NCBI GenBank assembly: GCA_019022495.1
Contig: JAFEKR010000002.1
Coordinates: 5,270,001-5,334,000, forward strand
Direction: 5' to 3'
DNA length: 64,000 nt
From: Epichloe hybrida
Taxonomy: Eukaryota; Ascomycota; Sordariomycetes; Hypocreales; Clavicipitaceae
In this document: positions 23,340 through 36,527 of the stretch, piece after piece
How positions within the stretch are numbered: the stretch's first letter is position 1
Layout of the letters: every line of letters starts with the position of its first letter
Program-made: the position numbers and the translations under genes
The notes under the pieces: generated by a model
Seen by the model: the letters and a program-made list of their open reading frames with translations, nothing else
What the model was told of the DNA's origin: nothing
The model's database searches: none

Positions 23340-26300
23340 AAAGTAAACTTCTTTTAAAATCTTATTATAAGTTTATTATATCCTTATAGTGTCTTTATTA
23401 CTAACTTACTACTAGTAAAATAACTTTAAAGAAGATTTTATATATACACTATTATTAGTAAGTAATAATATAAAATATCCTCCTAAAAATAGTACTTATA
23501 AGATTTTAGGATACCTTATTAATAAAAAAACCTTCCTAGCTAAATATAATAAATCTTTAAGTATAACTTCTTTACTTACTTATTACTTCTTTATAGCTAA
23601 TATTTAATAGGCTATTTAATAAAATATGCTTATTACTTCTAAAATAATAAAAACTATATTATAGTATATCTCTCTTAACTAAAATCTACCTAGTTATTAC
23701 TAATATACTACTAGACTTTAGCTTAAATTATATAGCTTTATAATAGGCTATTTAAACTTATTAAAGCTACTCCTAAAGGTAGCTATTACTATTAAAATAA
23801 AGTAAGTATAATCCTATTTCCTAGACACTAGATTATTACTAACTTACTACTAGCCTATTATAAAAGTAAAGAAAAAGCTATAGAATACTATCCTAGTTTA
23901 TAAAAATTCTAATAAGTGTAGTTATATTTACTATACTTAAATATTTACTAATATTACTTATAAGGTAAAATATAATAAATATACTATAATAGTATTACTA
24001 AGTAATACTATAAATCTAAAGACTTAGATTAATATTATAAACTATCTTTACTTTATAGCCTAGAATATCCTAAAGGTAAGCTTTCTTAATATATATAGCT
24101 AATACTTAACTAACTTACTAGTAGTTTATACTAAATACTATTAATTTACCTAAATATATTAGTCTTATTAAGCTTCTTAGTATACTTTAGGTTTATATAT
24201 ATAAAGAGAGGGATTCTAATAATAAAGATACTCCTAAGGCCTCTTTCTCTATAACTTCTATAGCTACTAATAATAATAAGGGACTAGTAGTCTTAGGGGC
24301 TAACTCTATTATAAAGGGATAAGTGCTTAGTAGCTATATAATAGATTATTTAAGTTATCTAAGTAAATTAACTTTATTTTCTAATATCTTTAGTATATTA
24401 AGTTATAAAATATAACTACCTTATATTAACTTTATTACTTAGCTATTACTTATAGTTATTAATAATTTCTCTAGTAATAAAATCCCTTTTTAATACCTAA
24501 GAATTCTCTAAAGTATTATAGCTTTTTATTTAGCTAGATATTTATAATACCTTTTATTATAGTAATATAAAATAATTCTCTTAACTTTAAACTCTTATTT
24601 ATTATCTTTAATAGTATCTTATAGTAAGGATATATTTTCTATATTTATTAAGTTCCCTTTAAAAGGTTTAAGACTAGTAATATTAAATATATTATATAAT
24701 TAAGTCCTAGGTAGTAATTTTAATTAATATACTAATTTATAACTTCTAATTACCTTTTTAATCTTATAGGGGCCTAGATACTTTATAGCTAGCTTCTTAC
24801 TAAGGTATCTTAGGTTAATATTTTTTATTAATAATAAAATATAGTTACTAACTTTAAACCTTATTAGAGTTCTTTTCTAGTTATAATATTTTTTATACTA
24901 AGTTTATAAGTTACTTAAAAGCTACTTAATTATAGTATGCTTCTCTTTTAGTGTTAAAATCCTACTTTTAGCTTAATTATTTACTAAAGGGATATTTACT
25001 ATTACTTACTATAGACCTCTAGGATTATAACCTAATAATGCCTTTACTAGTGTGTAGCTATGCGTTAAGTAATTACTTATATTATATATAAATTACGCTA
25101 TTAATAGGTTATTTACTTAATTAGTCTATTTAGTATAAGTAAAAGCCCTTAAATAATATTATAAGACCTAGTTTAAATATTTTATCTAACTATTTATCTA
25201 GGGGTAAAAAGCAATACTAAGTAGTTACTTTATTATAAGAAAATAATAAAAAGTTATCTAGAAACCACTAGTAAATATAAAACCTTAGTTTATTATAATA
25301 CCTTCTAGGGCTTTATAGTCTTTAAAAACATATTCTAAGAATATAGTTACTAGCTTATCACTAGTTAGTTATATTAAAATAGGGATATAAATATTATATT
25401 TTATAAAATAATTAATAATAACTAAAATTATATTATAGGTTTAATTTAAATCTTTTACTAGTAAAAGTCTAGTAATAAAATCTATTAATAATTCTTAAAA
25501 GAGGTAATTAGGTACTAGTAATATAGCTAGCTTACTATATAGTTTATAATACCTTAGTTTTTAAGTCTAATAATTTATATAAGTACTAATATATACCTTT
25601 ATATCTTTCTTTATTATTAGCTAATAATATTAGTTTATAATCTAATAAAGAGTTTTACTTACTCCTTAGTGCCTAGTAATAAGGTTATTATAAGTTAGTA
25701 ATAAAATTTCTTTCCTTATACCTAGAGAAATAAAAATATAATTCTTAAATATTAATAGCTTAGAGGGTTTAATTAACTATATCTAGGATATAGCTAGATT
25801 ACTACTTTTAAGTAACTTTAATTAAGCTATAGTAAAGTTATTACCTTACTATACTTTATATAATAAGACTTAAATTAAGGGTTTTAATTCTAAGCTCTTT
25901 TCTAGAAAGTTAAACTTAAACTTAAAAGAGGTTCTTTAAATAAATTAAATTCTAGCTATAATATCTTTATAAGTAATTAGTTTAATAGATACTTCTAGTC
26001 TTATAAGGATATAGATAAGTAATATTTTTAAGGGGCGCCCTTACTACTTACTAATAATAACTTATACTAGTTTATCCCTATTAGAAATAGCTAGTCTAAT
26101 AGGAAAATTAAAATAATTAAGTAATAAATAATATATATACTAGGTACTAATAGTATTACTATAGCTAGTTTATTACTTATTAATAGAAGTATAAAAAGTA
26201 TTAAATAACCTTATAAATATAACTCTTCTAAGATTATCTAGATTATTAAGTTCTTTAGGAATATAGTTAAGTTATAATATTTTAAAACCCTAGATATTAG

Positions 26301-26920
26301 TAGTATTATTATAGCGTTATTATAACTAACTATTAGTTATATTAAGTAATATTTTTATAAAACCTATAGCATTAATAATATCACTATAGTGTTCTTATCT
26401 CTTAGTATTTATAAATTTAAATAAAAAGGTAAGAAGTTATATAGTTATTACTTTCTCTTTCCTTACTTTACTTATAAAATCTAGTTTTCTTAAAAGTAAG
26501 TTAGTAGGATTTAATTTCCTTATATAATATATAATCTTAAAATTAAAAGGATAAAGCTTATTAAGCATAGTTACTTACTTACTAGTAAGCTTAAGCTTTA
26601 TAGTAAGGTACTTATAGTTTAAATAATCTATAATAACTTTAATTATATAAGCTAAATAAGTAAGATAGTGTCTTTATATATAAAAAGCCTCTTAGATAGC
26701 TAATAATTTGCTATTAGGTATTAAATATTATAATTTAGTATTAGTTATCTTTCTTAATATAAATATAACTAAGTGCTAGTAACCTAGCACTAATATTATA
26801 AGTATAGCCTTAATTATATATCTAAATATATTTATCTTTACTTTAAGATATATAAGTAAGTTAAAATACACTAAAATTAGCGCTTCCTAAATTCTTTATT
26901 AAAGCTCTTTAAATACTACT
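23340..26920 (-). mobile_element. Gypsy fragment B: internal 3.6 kb without LTRs of its own
   Basis: Colinear and highly similar to 8,141-11,722 of copy A in the same orientation. It contains the extra 3' segment, chromodomain (about 24,430-24,560), integrase and RNase H region. It ends about 190 bp before the site where copy A took the hAT element, so it says nothing about hAT timing. Both ends are abrupt joins: left to the truncated LTR of A, right to a partial LTR in the opposite orientation. This looks like recombination or deletion between copies rather than a clean insertion. Confidence 0.82.
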
Positions 26921-27101
26921 ATATAGGATATTTATTAAAGCAGGTCTTTAGAGAACCTTTAGGCTATGCGAATAATAAAGAGACTAGCTAGCTATAAGAT
27001 ACCTATATGCTTATAAAGCAAGGTATTTATTAAAGACTACGTATATTATTAGTGCTAGGTTAGAGATTAAAACCTTTATATACCTACCCCTAGCTAGTAT
27101 T
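26921..27101 (+). repeat. Partial LTR of the same Gypsy family, plus orientation
   Basis: From about 26,923 (ATAGGATATTTATTAAAGC) to about 27,101 it matches roughly LTR positions 29-212, then passes directly into a second LTR copy. Both LTR ends are missing. Confidence 0.8.
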
Positions 27102-27371
27102 TGTTAGGAGCGCAGAGGTTAAAGATAGGATGTTTATTAAAGCAAGTCTTCGGAGAACCTTTAGGCTATGTGAATAATAAAGAGGCTAGCTAGCTATAAG
27201 ATAGCCATATGCTTATAAAGCAAGGTATTTATTAAAGACTACGCATATTATTAGTGCTAGGTTAGAGATTAAAACCTTTACGCACTTACCCCTAGCTAGT
27301 ATTTATCTAGTAGTAATTATAATAGTCTTAGCTATTACTTTATTCTTAACCTTTTAGTATAAGCTATAATA
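27102..27371 (+). repeat. 5' LTR of Gypsy copy C
   Basis: 270 bp. It starts TGTTAGGAGCG, five bases shorter than the 3' LTR start TATTATATTAAAAGC, and ends at the RIP-mutated equivalent of CGTGACA. It follows the partial LTR head to tail. Confidence 0.83.
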
Positions 27372-27389
27372 AATTAATCTCTCTTAACC

Positions 27390-29160
27390 TTTTTAAGGAT
27401 ATAAACTATTAGCTAGATTATTATATAGCTAATACTCTAAAGATCTATAAGAAACACACTAGTACCTTATAATAATAAAGCTATAGATAATTAGGAAAAT
27501 AAGGAACCTCTATAATCTAAAACTATAGATAATAGGGTGTAATAAACACCACTTAATTCTAATTTAGGTAAAGGTATAGATAATATAACTAAAGAAAAAA
27601 GGGCATTATAGTAACGCTATAAGGTTATATAATCTAAGTTATATTACCTTTAGAGAAGATAAGAGGTCTTATAGATAAAGGCATAAATTAGAGAGCTTAA
27701 GGCAAATCTAGGATTAGCTAGACCTTAAACTAGACCTATAATTACCCCTTAAATATTAGCTATAATTTTACTTATAGTCTATAATAATATAGTAGTAATT
27801 ATATAGTAAGGTAGTCTTATTAAAACGTAAATAAAAATACCTATATATAAAGGGGAAATATATAAAAGCCTATAGAATTTCTTAGTAAACTTAGATATAC
27901 TATTTAAATTAAATTACTATACCTTTAAGGATAATATAACTAAGGTAATGTATATAGGTAGCTGCCTAGCTAGTAATGTAAAGTAATAGTAAATGCGTTA
28001 TATAGCTATAAATAAGCACGTAAATTATTTATTAATTACCTAGGTAAATTTCCTAGAATAGTTAAAAACTAGAATAATAGATAGAAGTATAAGATACTTA
28101 GAAGTAATAAGGTTATTACTAAATCTTAGGTAAAAGAATAGCTAATTATTTTAATCCTTTATATAAGCCTAGGATAAGGTAAAAGCTAAGTTACCTAAAG
28201 AAATCCCTATATATCTAAGAATTATAATCTTTTTAAATAGCTTAAATAACACTATAAGAAAGTAAATAATTAGTTAAGAGATCTTAATAACCTAAAGCTA
28301 ACTATAAGGCTAAGGTAAGAAAGTAAAGGTTATAAAAAGTTTAAGCTAAAATAATAAAAAAGGTTAGGACTTTAAAAGAAAGAGATAATACTTTTATTTT
28401 ATATTACTTATAGATAAAGTATAGTAATAAAGTAAAAACTAAGGGAGAAGATTATCCCTAGTATACTATAAATATAAAAAGCCTAGGTATACTATACTAA
28501 CTTATTAGGCACTAGATTATTTTACTTATAAAAGTACTAAATATATAACTAAGAAGTATAGGGAAAGTAGTAATAAAGCTATATCTCCTAATATAATACT
28601 AGTTTAATTAGTATAAACCTAGGAATATAATCTTACTATAAAATACCTTATAAATAATAGAATAAAAATATAGGTATCTCTATAATAAGATAACTAGTAG
28701 TTAGCTATATAAGCGCTATTTAATATAGGTATATAGTCTTTAATAATTTATCTAAAATTATTATTAAAAAAGGATTAGGAGAATATAATCTAATTAAATA
28801 GGATATTAAAGAGTGTAAGTAAAAAAGTGATTTTATATTAAGGAATTCTAAAAAAATTAGTTAAGATAAAAGATAGTATAGGATTTATAAAGGTTTACTA
28901 AGTTAGTTACTTTATTACTAATATAAGTAAAGGGATAATTCTAGGTATAGACTAGATTAAAGAGTATTTACCTATAATTATATATTAGGAGTATAAATAC
29001 TAGAGATATCTAGTAATAATAAAATATCTTTTCTTTACTTATAGTAAGTAGTAAGTATATAAAGAGAAAAAAATAGTAGTAGTTACTTTATTATTAGGAG
29101 TAATAAAGATTAAGCTAAGTATTCTAGAAAATAAAAATTAAAAAGGAAAAGAAAAAGGCT
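27390..29160 (+). pseudogene. Gypsy copy C gag and protease-region remnant
   Basis: One forward frame runs through most of this stretch with only TAA/TAG breaks and is rich in Q when those are read as CAA/CAG. It contains a capsid-like stretch and then the segment leading into protease (about 28,640-29,100). I do not see an intact protease D-[ST]-G. Gag would form the particle that packages element RNA. The same region is present inverted in copy A. Assignment is by position upstream of RT rather than by a diagnostic motif. Confidence 0.55.
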
Positions 29161-29191
29161 AATTAAAGAACCTAGTAGTAATAGATATATA

Positions 29192-29687
29192 TATTCTTTA
29201 CGCTAGCTAGCTAACTATGTAGCTGTTCCTAGTACTCCATTCGCTTAGTTAAGAGGGAAAACCCTTTACTAGGAAGAAAAACCCCCTTATGTCTATTAAC
29301 AGGCTAGCGCTAACCCTCTTCTAGGTTTACACTACATTAGGTGTGATTAATTATAGGTGTTTAGTGCTAGCTTACGCTAGCCTTATCCTAAAGAAAATAA
29401 AAAAGAAAGGAAAAAGTGTAGTAATAGTCCTAACTAGCTCCCTTTAGTGCTAGTCTAGTCTTACTCTAACCTAGCTCTATATCTCTTACTTTACCCTAGG
29501 GCGTAGTAAATTTAGATTTATAATAATAATTCACTTTTTATTCGCTTTACTTCTAACTCTTCTAGTGCCTTACTTTTTAGCTAAATCTAACCTAGCACTA
29601 GTCTAAATATCTTACGAAGTCTAAGCACACGTTTCGTTTAATCGTAGTGGGGGGTAGGTGATTTAGGCCTAGTGACTAGGCGGTTCG
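29192..29687 (-). mobile_element. 5'-truncated LINE copy 1
   Basis: Matches 13,082-13,575 of the full LINE and ends GGCGGTTCG, directly followed by the repeated Gypsy segment rather than by a target duplication. It keeps CG and some CA (for example AAGCACACG near 29,622), so it is less RIP-mutated than the full copy. Confidence 0.8.
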
Positions 29688-30283
29688 TTTAATTAGTATA
29701 AACCTACGAATATAATCTTACTATAGAATACCCTATAGATAATAAAATAAGAATATAAGTATCTTTATAATAAAATAACTAGTAATTAGCTATATAAGTG
29801 CTATTTAATATAGGTATATAGTCTTTAATAATTTATCTAAAATTATTATTAAAAAAGGATTAAGAGAATATAATCTAATTAGATAGGATATTAGAGAGTG
29901 TAAGTAAAAAAGTAATTTTATATTAAGGAATTCTAAAAAAATTAGTTAAGATAAAAGATAGTATAGGATTTATAAAGGTTTACTAAGTTAGCTACTTTAT
30001 TACTAATATAAGTAAAGGGATAATTCTAGGTATAGACTAGATTAAAGAGTATTTACCTATAATTATATATTAGGAGTATAAATACTAGAGATATCTAGTA
30101 ATAATAAAATATCTTTTCTTTACTTATAGTAAGTAGTAAGTAGTAAGTATATAAAGAGAAAAAAATAGTAGTAGTTACTTTATTATTAGGAGTAATAAAG
30201 ATTAAGCTAAGTATTCTAGAAAATAAAAATTAAAAAGGAAAAGAAAAAGGCTAATTAAAGAACCTAGTAGTAATAGATATATA

Positions 30284-30737
30284 TATTCTTTACGCTAGCT
30301 AGCTAACTATGTAGCTGTTCCTAGTACTCCATTCGCTTAGTTAAGAGGGAAAACCCTTTGCTAGGAAGAAAAACCCCCTTACGTCTGTTAATAAGCTAGC
30401 GCTAACCCTTTTCTAGGTTTGCACTGCATTAGGTATGATTAATTATAGGTGTTTAGTGCTAGCTTACGCTAGCCTTATCCTAAAGAAAATAAAAAAGAAA
30501 GGAAAAAGTATAGTAGTAGTCCTAACTAGCTTCCTTTAGTGCTAGTCTAGTCTTACTCTAACCTAGCTCTATGTCTCTTGCTTTACCCTAGGGTATAGTG
30601 AATTTAGATTTATAATAATAATTTACTTTTTATTTGCTTTACTTCTAACTCTTCTAGTGCCTTACTTTTTAGCTAAATCTAACCTAGCACTAGTCTAGAT
30701 GTCTCGCGAAGTCTAAGCACACGGTTTCGTTTAATCG
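30284..30737 (-). mobile_element. 5'-truncated LINE copy 2 with 16-bp target duplication
   Basis: Matches 13,082-13,535 of the full LINE. Duplications TAGTAATAGATATATA lie at 30,268-30,283 and 30,738-30,753. The 5' truncation point differs from copy 1 by about 40 bp. Confidence 0.85.
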
Positions 30738-30753
30738 TAGTAATAGATATATA

Positions 30754-33700
30754 AATAAATAGTAAAGTAACTATATAAATCCTTAAGTATACTTATTTAT
30801 AGTAAAAAAGTAAAGGTATTATAGTTATACTAATTTTAGAAAATATAAGTAATAAAGAAGGTATATTAAATTAGGATAAGAGCACTAAGTGCCTTATACT
30901 AATAATCCTAGAAAAATATAGGGAGTTTATAGATATTTTTTCTAAAGAGTTAGTAAGTAAGCTTCTTAAACTAGAAGGTTATACTTATATAATTAAATTA
31001 GAAGAAAGCAAAACATTACCTTAGAGGCCTATATATAATTTAGCTAAAAAGGAGCTAGAGGTTCTTAAAGAGTACCTTATAAGTATATAGCTTAAAGGGT
31101 AAATTAGAAGATTAGTTAGCTTAGCTAAAGCCTTAATTTTATTTATTCTAAAGAAAGGAGGGGAATTAAGGCTTTATATAGATTATAAGGGCTTAAATAA
31201 GATTATAATTAAGAATAAGGCCCCTTTACCCCTTATTACTAAAATTCTTAATTAATTAGTAAGTATAGTTATTTTTATAGTCCTAGATTTAAAAGATATA
31301 TACTACTAGCTATATATTTACTTAAGTAATAAGTAAAAAATAGTGTTTTATTATTAATATAGCTACTTTAAATATCTAGTAATGCTATTTAAACTAGTTA
31401 ATATACTAGTAACTTTTTAGGAGTATATTAATAATACTTTTAAAGGACTTATTAATAAGACTTATATTATCTATTTAGATAATATACTAATATATAGTAA
31501 TAAGGTTAAAGATTATATAAAGCATATTAAATAAGTTTTATATAGGTTTAGAGAGGTAAGTCTTTTTATTAACCTTAAGAAGTGTTAATTTTTAGTTAAG
31601 GAAGTTAAATTTTTAGGCTTTAAGATATTAGAGAGAGGTATTATAATAGACCTAGTAAGAGTTAAAGTAATTATAACCTAGCTAATATTATATAGTATTT
31701 TTAATATTTAGTTATTTCTTAGTTTTACTAGATTTTACTACTATTTTATTAAATAGTATAGTAAAGTTATTATTTTATTAATAAATTACCTTAGAGGGAA
31801 TTAACTAGTAATATTTAAACTAAAACCCTATAAGCTAGTAGTGTTTAAAGAGCTTTAATAAAGATTTTAGAAAGCGCTAATTTTAGTGTATTTTAACTTA
31901 CTTATATATCTTAGAGTAAAGATAAATATATCTAGATATATAATTAAGGCTATACTTATAATATTAGTACTAGGTTACTAGCACCTAGTTATATTTATAT
32001 TAAGGAAAATAACTAATACTAAATTATAATATTTAATACCTAATAGTAAATTATTAGCTATCTAAGAGGCTTTTTATATATAGAGACACTATCTTGCTTA
32101 TTTAGCTTATATAATTAAAGTTATTATAGATTATTTAAACTATAAGTACCTTACTATAAAGCCTAAGCTTACTAGTAAGTAAGTAACTATACTTAATAAG
32201 CTTTATCCTTTTAACTTTAAGATTATATATTATATAAGGAAATTAAATCTTACTAACTTACTTTTAAGAAAACTAGATTTTATAAGTAAGGTAAGGAAAG
32301 AGAAAGTAATAACTATATAACTTCTTACCTTTTTATCTAAATTTATAAATACTAAGAGATAGGAATACTATAGTAATATTATTAATACTATAGGCTTTAT
32401 AAAAACATTACTTAATATAACTAATAGTTAGTTATAATAACACTATAATAATACTACTAATATCTAGGGTTTTAAAAAATTATAACTTAACTATATTTCT
32501 AAAGAACTTAATAATTTAGATAATCTTAGAAAAGTTATATTAGTAAGGTTATTTAATACTTTTTATACTTCTATTAATAAGCAATAAGCTAGCTATAGTA
32601 ATACTATTAGTACCTAGTGTATATATTATTTATTACTTAATTATTTTAATTTTCCTATTAGACTAGCTATTACTAATAAGGATAGACTAGTATAGGTTAT
32701 TACTAGTAAGTAGTAAGGGTGCCCTTTAAAAACATTACTTATCTATATCCTTATAAGACTAAAAGTATTTATTAAACTAATTACTTATAGAGATATTATA
32801 GCTAGAATCTAATTTATTTAAAGAACCTCTTTTAAGTTTAACTCTAACTTTCTAGAAAAGAGCTTAGAATTAAAACCCTTAATTTAAGTCTTATTATATA
32901 AAGTATAGTAAGGTAATAACTTTACTATAGCTTAATTAAAGTTACTTAAAAGTAATAATCTAGTTATATCCTAGATATAGTTAATTAAACTCTCTAAGCT
33001 ATTAATATTTAAGAATTATATTTTTATTCCTCTAGATATAAGGAAAGAAATTTTATTACTAACTTATAATAACCTTACTACTAGGCACTAAGGAGTAAGT
33101 AAAACTCTTTATTAAATTATAAACTAATATTATTAGCTAATAATAAAGAAAGATATAAAGGTATATATTAGTACTTATATAAATTATTAGACTTTAAAAC
33201 TAAGGCATTATAAACTATATAGTAAGCTAGCTATATTACTAGTGCTTAATTGCCCATTTTAAGAATTATTAATAGATTTTATTACTAGACTTTTACTAGT
33301 AAAAGATTTAAATTAAACCTATAATATAATTTTAGTTATTATTAACTATTTTATAAAATATAGTATTTATATCCTTATTTTAACGTAACTAACTAGTAAT
33401 AGCTTAGTAATAGTATTCTTAAAATATGTTTTTAGAGACTATAAAGCCTTAGAAAGTATTATAATAGACTAAGGTTTTATATTTACTAGTGGTTTTTAAA
33501 TAACTTTTTATTATTTTCTTATAATAAAGTAACTACTTAGTATTGCTTTTTACCCCTAGATAAATAGTTAGATAAAATATTTAAACTAGGTCTTATAATA
33601 TTATTTAAGGGCTTTTACTTATACTAAATAGACTAATTAAGTAAATAACCTATTAATAGCGTAATTTATATATAATATAAGTAATTACTTAACGCATAGC

Positions 33701-34330
33701 TACACACTAGTAAAGGCATTATTAGGTTATAATCCTAGAGGTCTATAGTAAGTAATAGTAAATATCCCTTTAGTAAATAATTAAGCTAAAAGTAAGATTT
33801 TAGCACTAAGAGAGAAGTATATTATAATTAAGTAGCTTTTAAGTAACTTATAGACTTAGTATAAAAATATTATAACTAGAAAAGAACTCTAATAAGGTTT
33901 AAAGTTAGTAACTATATTTTATTATTAATAAAAAATATTAACCTAAGATACCCTAGTAAGAAGCTAGCTATAAAGTATTTAGGCCCTTATAAGATTAAAA
34001 AGGTAATTAGAAGTTATAAATTAGTATATTAATTAAAATTACTACCTAGGACTTAATTATATAATATATTTAATATTACTAGTCTTAAACCTTTTAAAGG
34101 GGACTTAATAAATATAGAAAATATATCCTTACTATAAGATACTATTAAAGATAATAAATAAGAGTTTAAAGTTAAGAGAATTATTTTATATTACTATAAT
34201 AAAAGGTATTATAAATATCTAGTTAAATAAAAGGGCTATAATACTTTAGAGAATTCTTAGGTATTAAAAAGGGATTTTATTACTAGAGAAATTATTAATA
34301 ACTATAAGTAATAGCTAAGTAATAAAGTTA
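30754..34330 (+). pseudogene. Gypsy copy C pol: RT, RNase H, integrase and chromodomain
   Basis: RT lies at about 31,080-31,700 with LYIDYKGLN and the palm motif read as YLDN at 31,472-31,483 (YLDD with GAT to AAT). RNase H follows (about 31,900-32,200). The integrase region (about 33,030-33,650) keeps two catalytic Asp (in LLIDFIT near 33,275 and IIIDQG near 33,460); the third acidic residue is read as Lys. A chromodomain follows at about 34,170-34,320 with YKYLVK, KGYN and LENS. This order (RT-RH-IN-chromodomain) defines the chromovirus branch of Ty3/gypsy. There are dozens of TAA/TAG breaks. Intact, it would make cDNA and insert it into heterochromatin. Confidence 0.82.
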
Positions 34331-36252
34331 ATATAAGGTAGTTATATTTTATAACTTAATATACTAAAGATATTAGAAAATAAAGTTAATTTACTTAGAT
34401 AACTTAAATAATTTATTATATAGCTACTAAGTACTTATCCCTTTATAATAGAGTTAGCCTCTAAGACTACTAGTTTCTTATTATTATTAGTAACTATAAG
34501 AGCTATAAAGGAAGAGGTTTTAGGAGTATCTTTATTATTAAAATCTCTCTCTTTATATATATAGACTTAAAGTATACTAAGGAGCTTAATAAGACTAATA
34601 TATTTAGGTAAATTAATAGTATTAAGTATAAACTACTAGTAAGTTAGTTAAGTATTAGCTATATATATTAAGAAAGCTTACCTTTAGGATATTTTAGGCT
34701 ATAAAGTAAAGATAGTTTATAATATTAATCTAAGTCTTTAGATTTATAGTATTACTTAGTAATACTATTATAGTATATTTATTATATTTTACCTTATAAG
34801 TAATATTAGTAAATATTTAAATATAGTAAATATAATTATACTTATTAGAATTTTTATAAACTAGAATAGTATTCTATAGCTTTTTCTTTACTTTTATAAT
34901 AGGCTAGTAATAAGTTAGTAGTAATCTAGTGTCTAGGTAATAGGATTATACTTACTTTATTTTAATAGTAATAGCTACCTTTAGAAGTAGCTTTAATAAG
35001 TTTAAATAGCTTATTATAAAGCTATATAATTTAAGCTAAAGTCTAGTAATATATTAGTAATAACTAGGTAGATTTTAGTTAAGAGAGATATACTATAATA
35101 TAGTTTTTATTATTTTAGAAGTAATAAGTATATTTTATTATATAGCCTATTAAATATTAGCTATAAAGAAGTAATAAGTAATAAGTAAGTAAAGAAGTTA
35201 TACTTAAAGATTTATTATATTTAGCTAGGAAGGTTTTTTTATTAATAAGGTATCCTAGAATCTTATAAGTATTATTTTTTAGGAGAATATTTTATATTAT
35301 TACTTACTAATAATAGTGTATATATAGAATTTTCTTTAAAGTTATTTTACTAGTAGTAAGTTAGTAATAAGGATACTATAAGAATATAATAAACTTATAA
35401 TAAGATTTTAAAAGAAGTTTACTTTTAGGGAGACTTTATAGGAGATTTCTTAGTTAATAAATCTTCTTAAGGTATTAATAAAGGTAAAGTTTAGGTATAA
35501 GACTTAGATATAGTAAACTAGCTATAAGTTAGCTATAATAGACTAGATAAGGAAGTTATACTAATAAGAGTATAAACTTATAAGCTAGATAAGGGCAAGA
35601 AACCATAATAAATAAGGATAAATAATAATAATAATTAGGGACTAAAAGAGATTAGTAATTACTAAGTAATAGTAGTAAAAGAGCTATTACTTAGCTAGTA
35701 AAGGTAACTTATAAGGTTAAGGGATATTATAAAAGAAAGGAAAAGTATAAAAGAGAGAAAAAATTAGTCTCTTTTATATTAACCCTAGACCCCTTAAGTA
35801 ATCTAATGCACTATATATAGGTAATTTATAAATTATAATAATAACTATTAGTATTACTAAACATATATATACCTAATAGCTATAAGCTTATAGTAACTAT
35901 AATATAAGCCCTTTAGTTAGACTATTTAAAACCCTAGTATTAAGTACCTTATTTATTTAACTAATTATAAAAATTAATATAGGTTATTTATATTATTTTT
36001 CTAGCTATATAATAGGTAATAATATTTATTTCTCTATAGTAAAGCTATATATAGGCTACTATTAGAACATTACTAACTATAATAAGGGGTTATTTTTAAT
36101 TAGTAGTATTATTATTATTATTTCTTTTTATTTACTTATATATCTAGATATAAGGTGCCTTATCTTATTTTCCTTATAAAGCTTTAATATAGTAATTATA
36201 CCCTAAGTAAGTAACTTATTTTATAATTAAGGTTAATTATATATAAGGGGGG
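34331..36252 (+). other. Extra 1.9-kb segment between chromodomain and 3' LTR (copy C)
   Basis: Colinear with 7,320-9,200 of copy A (inverted) and with the first part of fragment B, so it belongs to the element and is not a later insertion. I recognise no protein family in either direction. It ends in the purine tract at 36,245-36,252. Confidence 0.55.
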
Positions 36253-36527
36253 TATTATATTAAAAGCATAGAGGTTAAAGATAGGATATTTATTAAAGTA
36301 AGTCTTTAAAGAACCTTTAGGCTATATAGATAATAAAGAGGCTAGCTAGCTATAAGATAGCTATATACTTATAAAGTAAGGTATTTATTAAAGACTATAT
36401 ATATTATTAGTGCTAGGTTAGAGATTAAAACCTTTATGCACCTGCCCCTAGCTAGTATTTATCTAGTAGCGACTGCGATAGTCTTAGCTATTACTTCGTT
36501 CTTAACCTTTTGGTGTAAGCCGTGACA
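36253..36527 (+). repeat. 3' LTR of Gypsy copy C
   Basis: 275 bp, starting TATTATATT (TG changed to TA) and ending AAGCCGTGACA. The last roughly 100 bp keep CA/TG, the same unmutated part as in the LTR at 7,038. Confidence 0.88.

Larger units (their letters stand above)
28603..30737 (+). repeat. Tandem duplication of a gag-protease segment plus LINE 3' end
   Basis: Unit 1 is 28,603-29,687 and unit 2 is 29,688-30,737. Each holds about 0.58 kb of Gypsy sequence beginning TTTAATTAGTATAAACCT, followed by a minus-strand LINE 3' end. Only unit 2 has a right-hand duplication (TAGTAATAGATATATA) continuing into normal Gypsy sequence. Confidence 0.8.
27102..36527 (+). mobile_element. Gypsy copy C (chromodomain family), plus strand, with internal duplication
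   Basis: The order is 5' LTR (27,102-27,371), gag-protease, a tandem duplication with two LINE 3' pieces (28,603-30,737), RT, RNase H, integrase, chromodomain, extra 3' segment, purine tract AAGGGGGG (36,245-36,252) and 3' LTR (36,253-36,527). It is oriented opposite to copy A, so both outer borders of the 7,038-36,527 block are the same LTR end (TGTCACGG or its complement). No matching target-site duplication is visible at those borders. Confidence 0.85.

Noticed and set aside
7038..36527. A simple target-site duplication around the whole Gypsy block
   Set aside because: Flanking bases GTAAT and TTATA do not match; no offset of a few bases gives a convincing 4-6 bp repeat.
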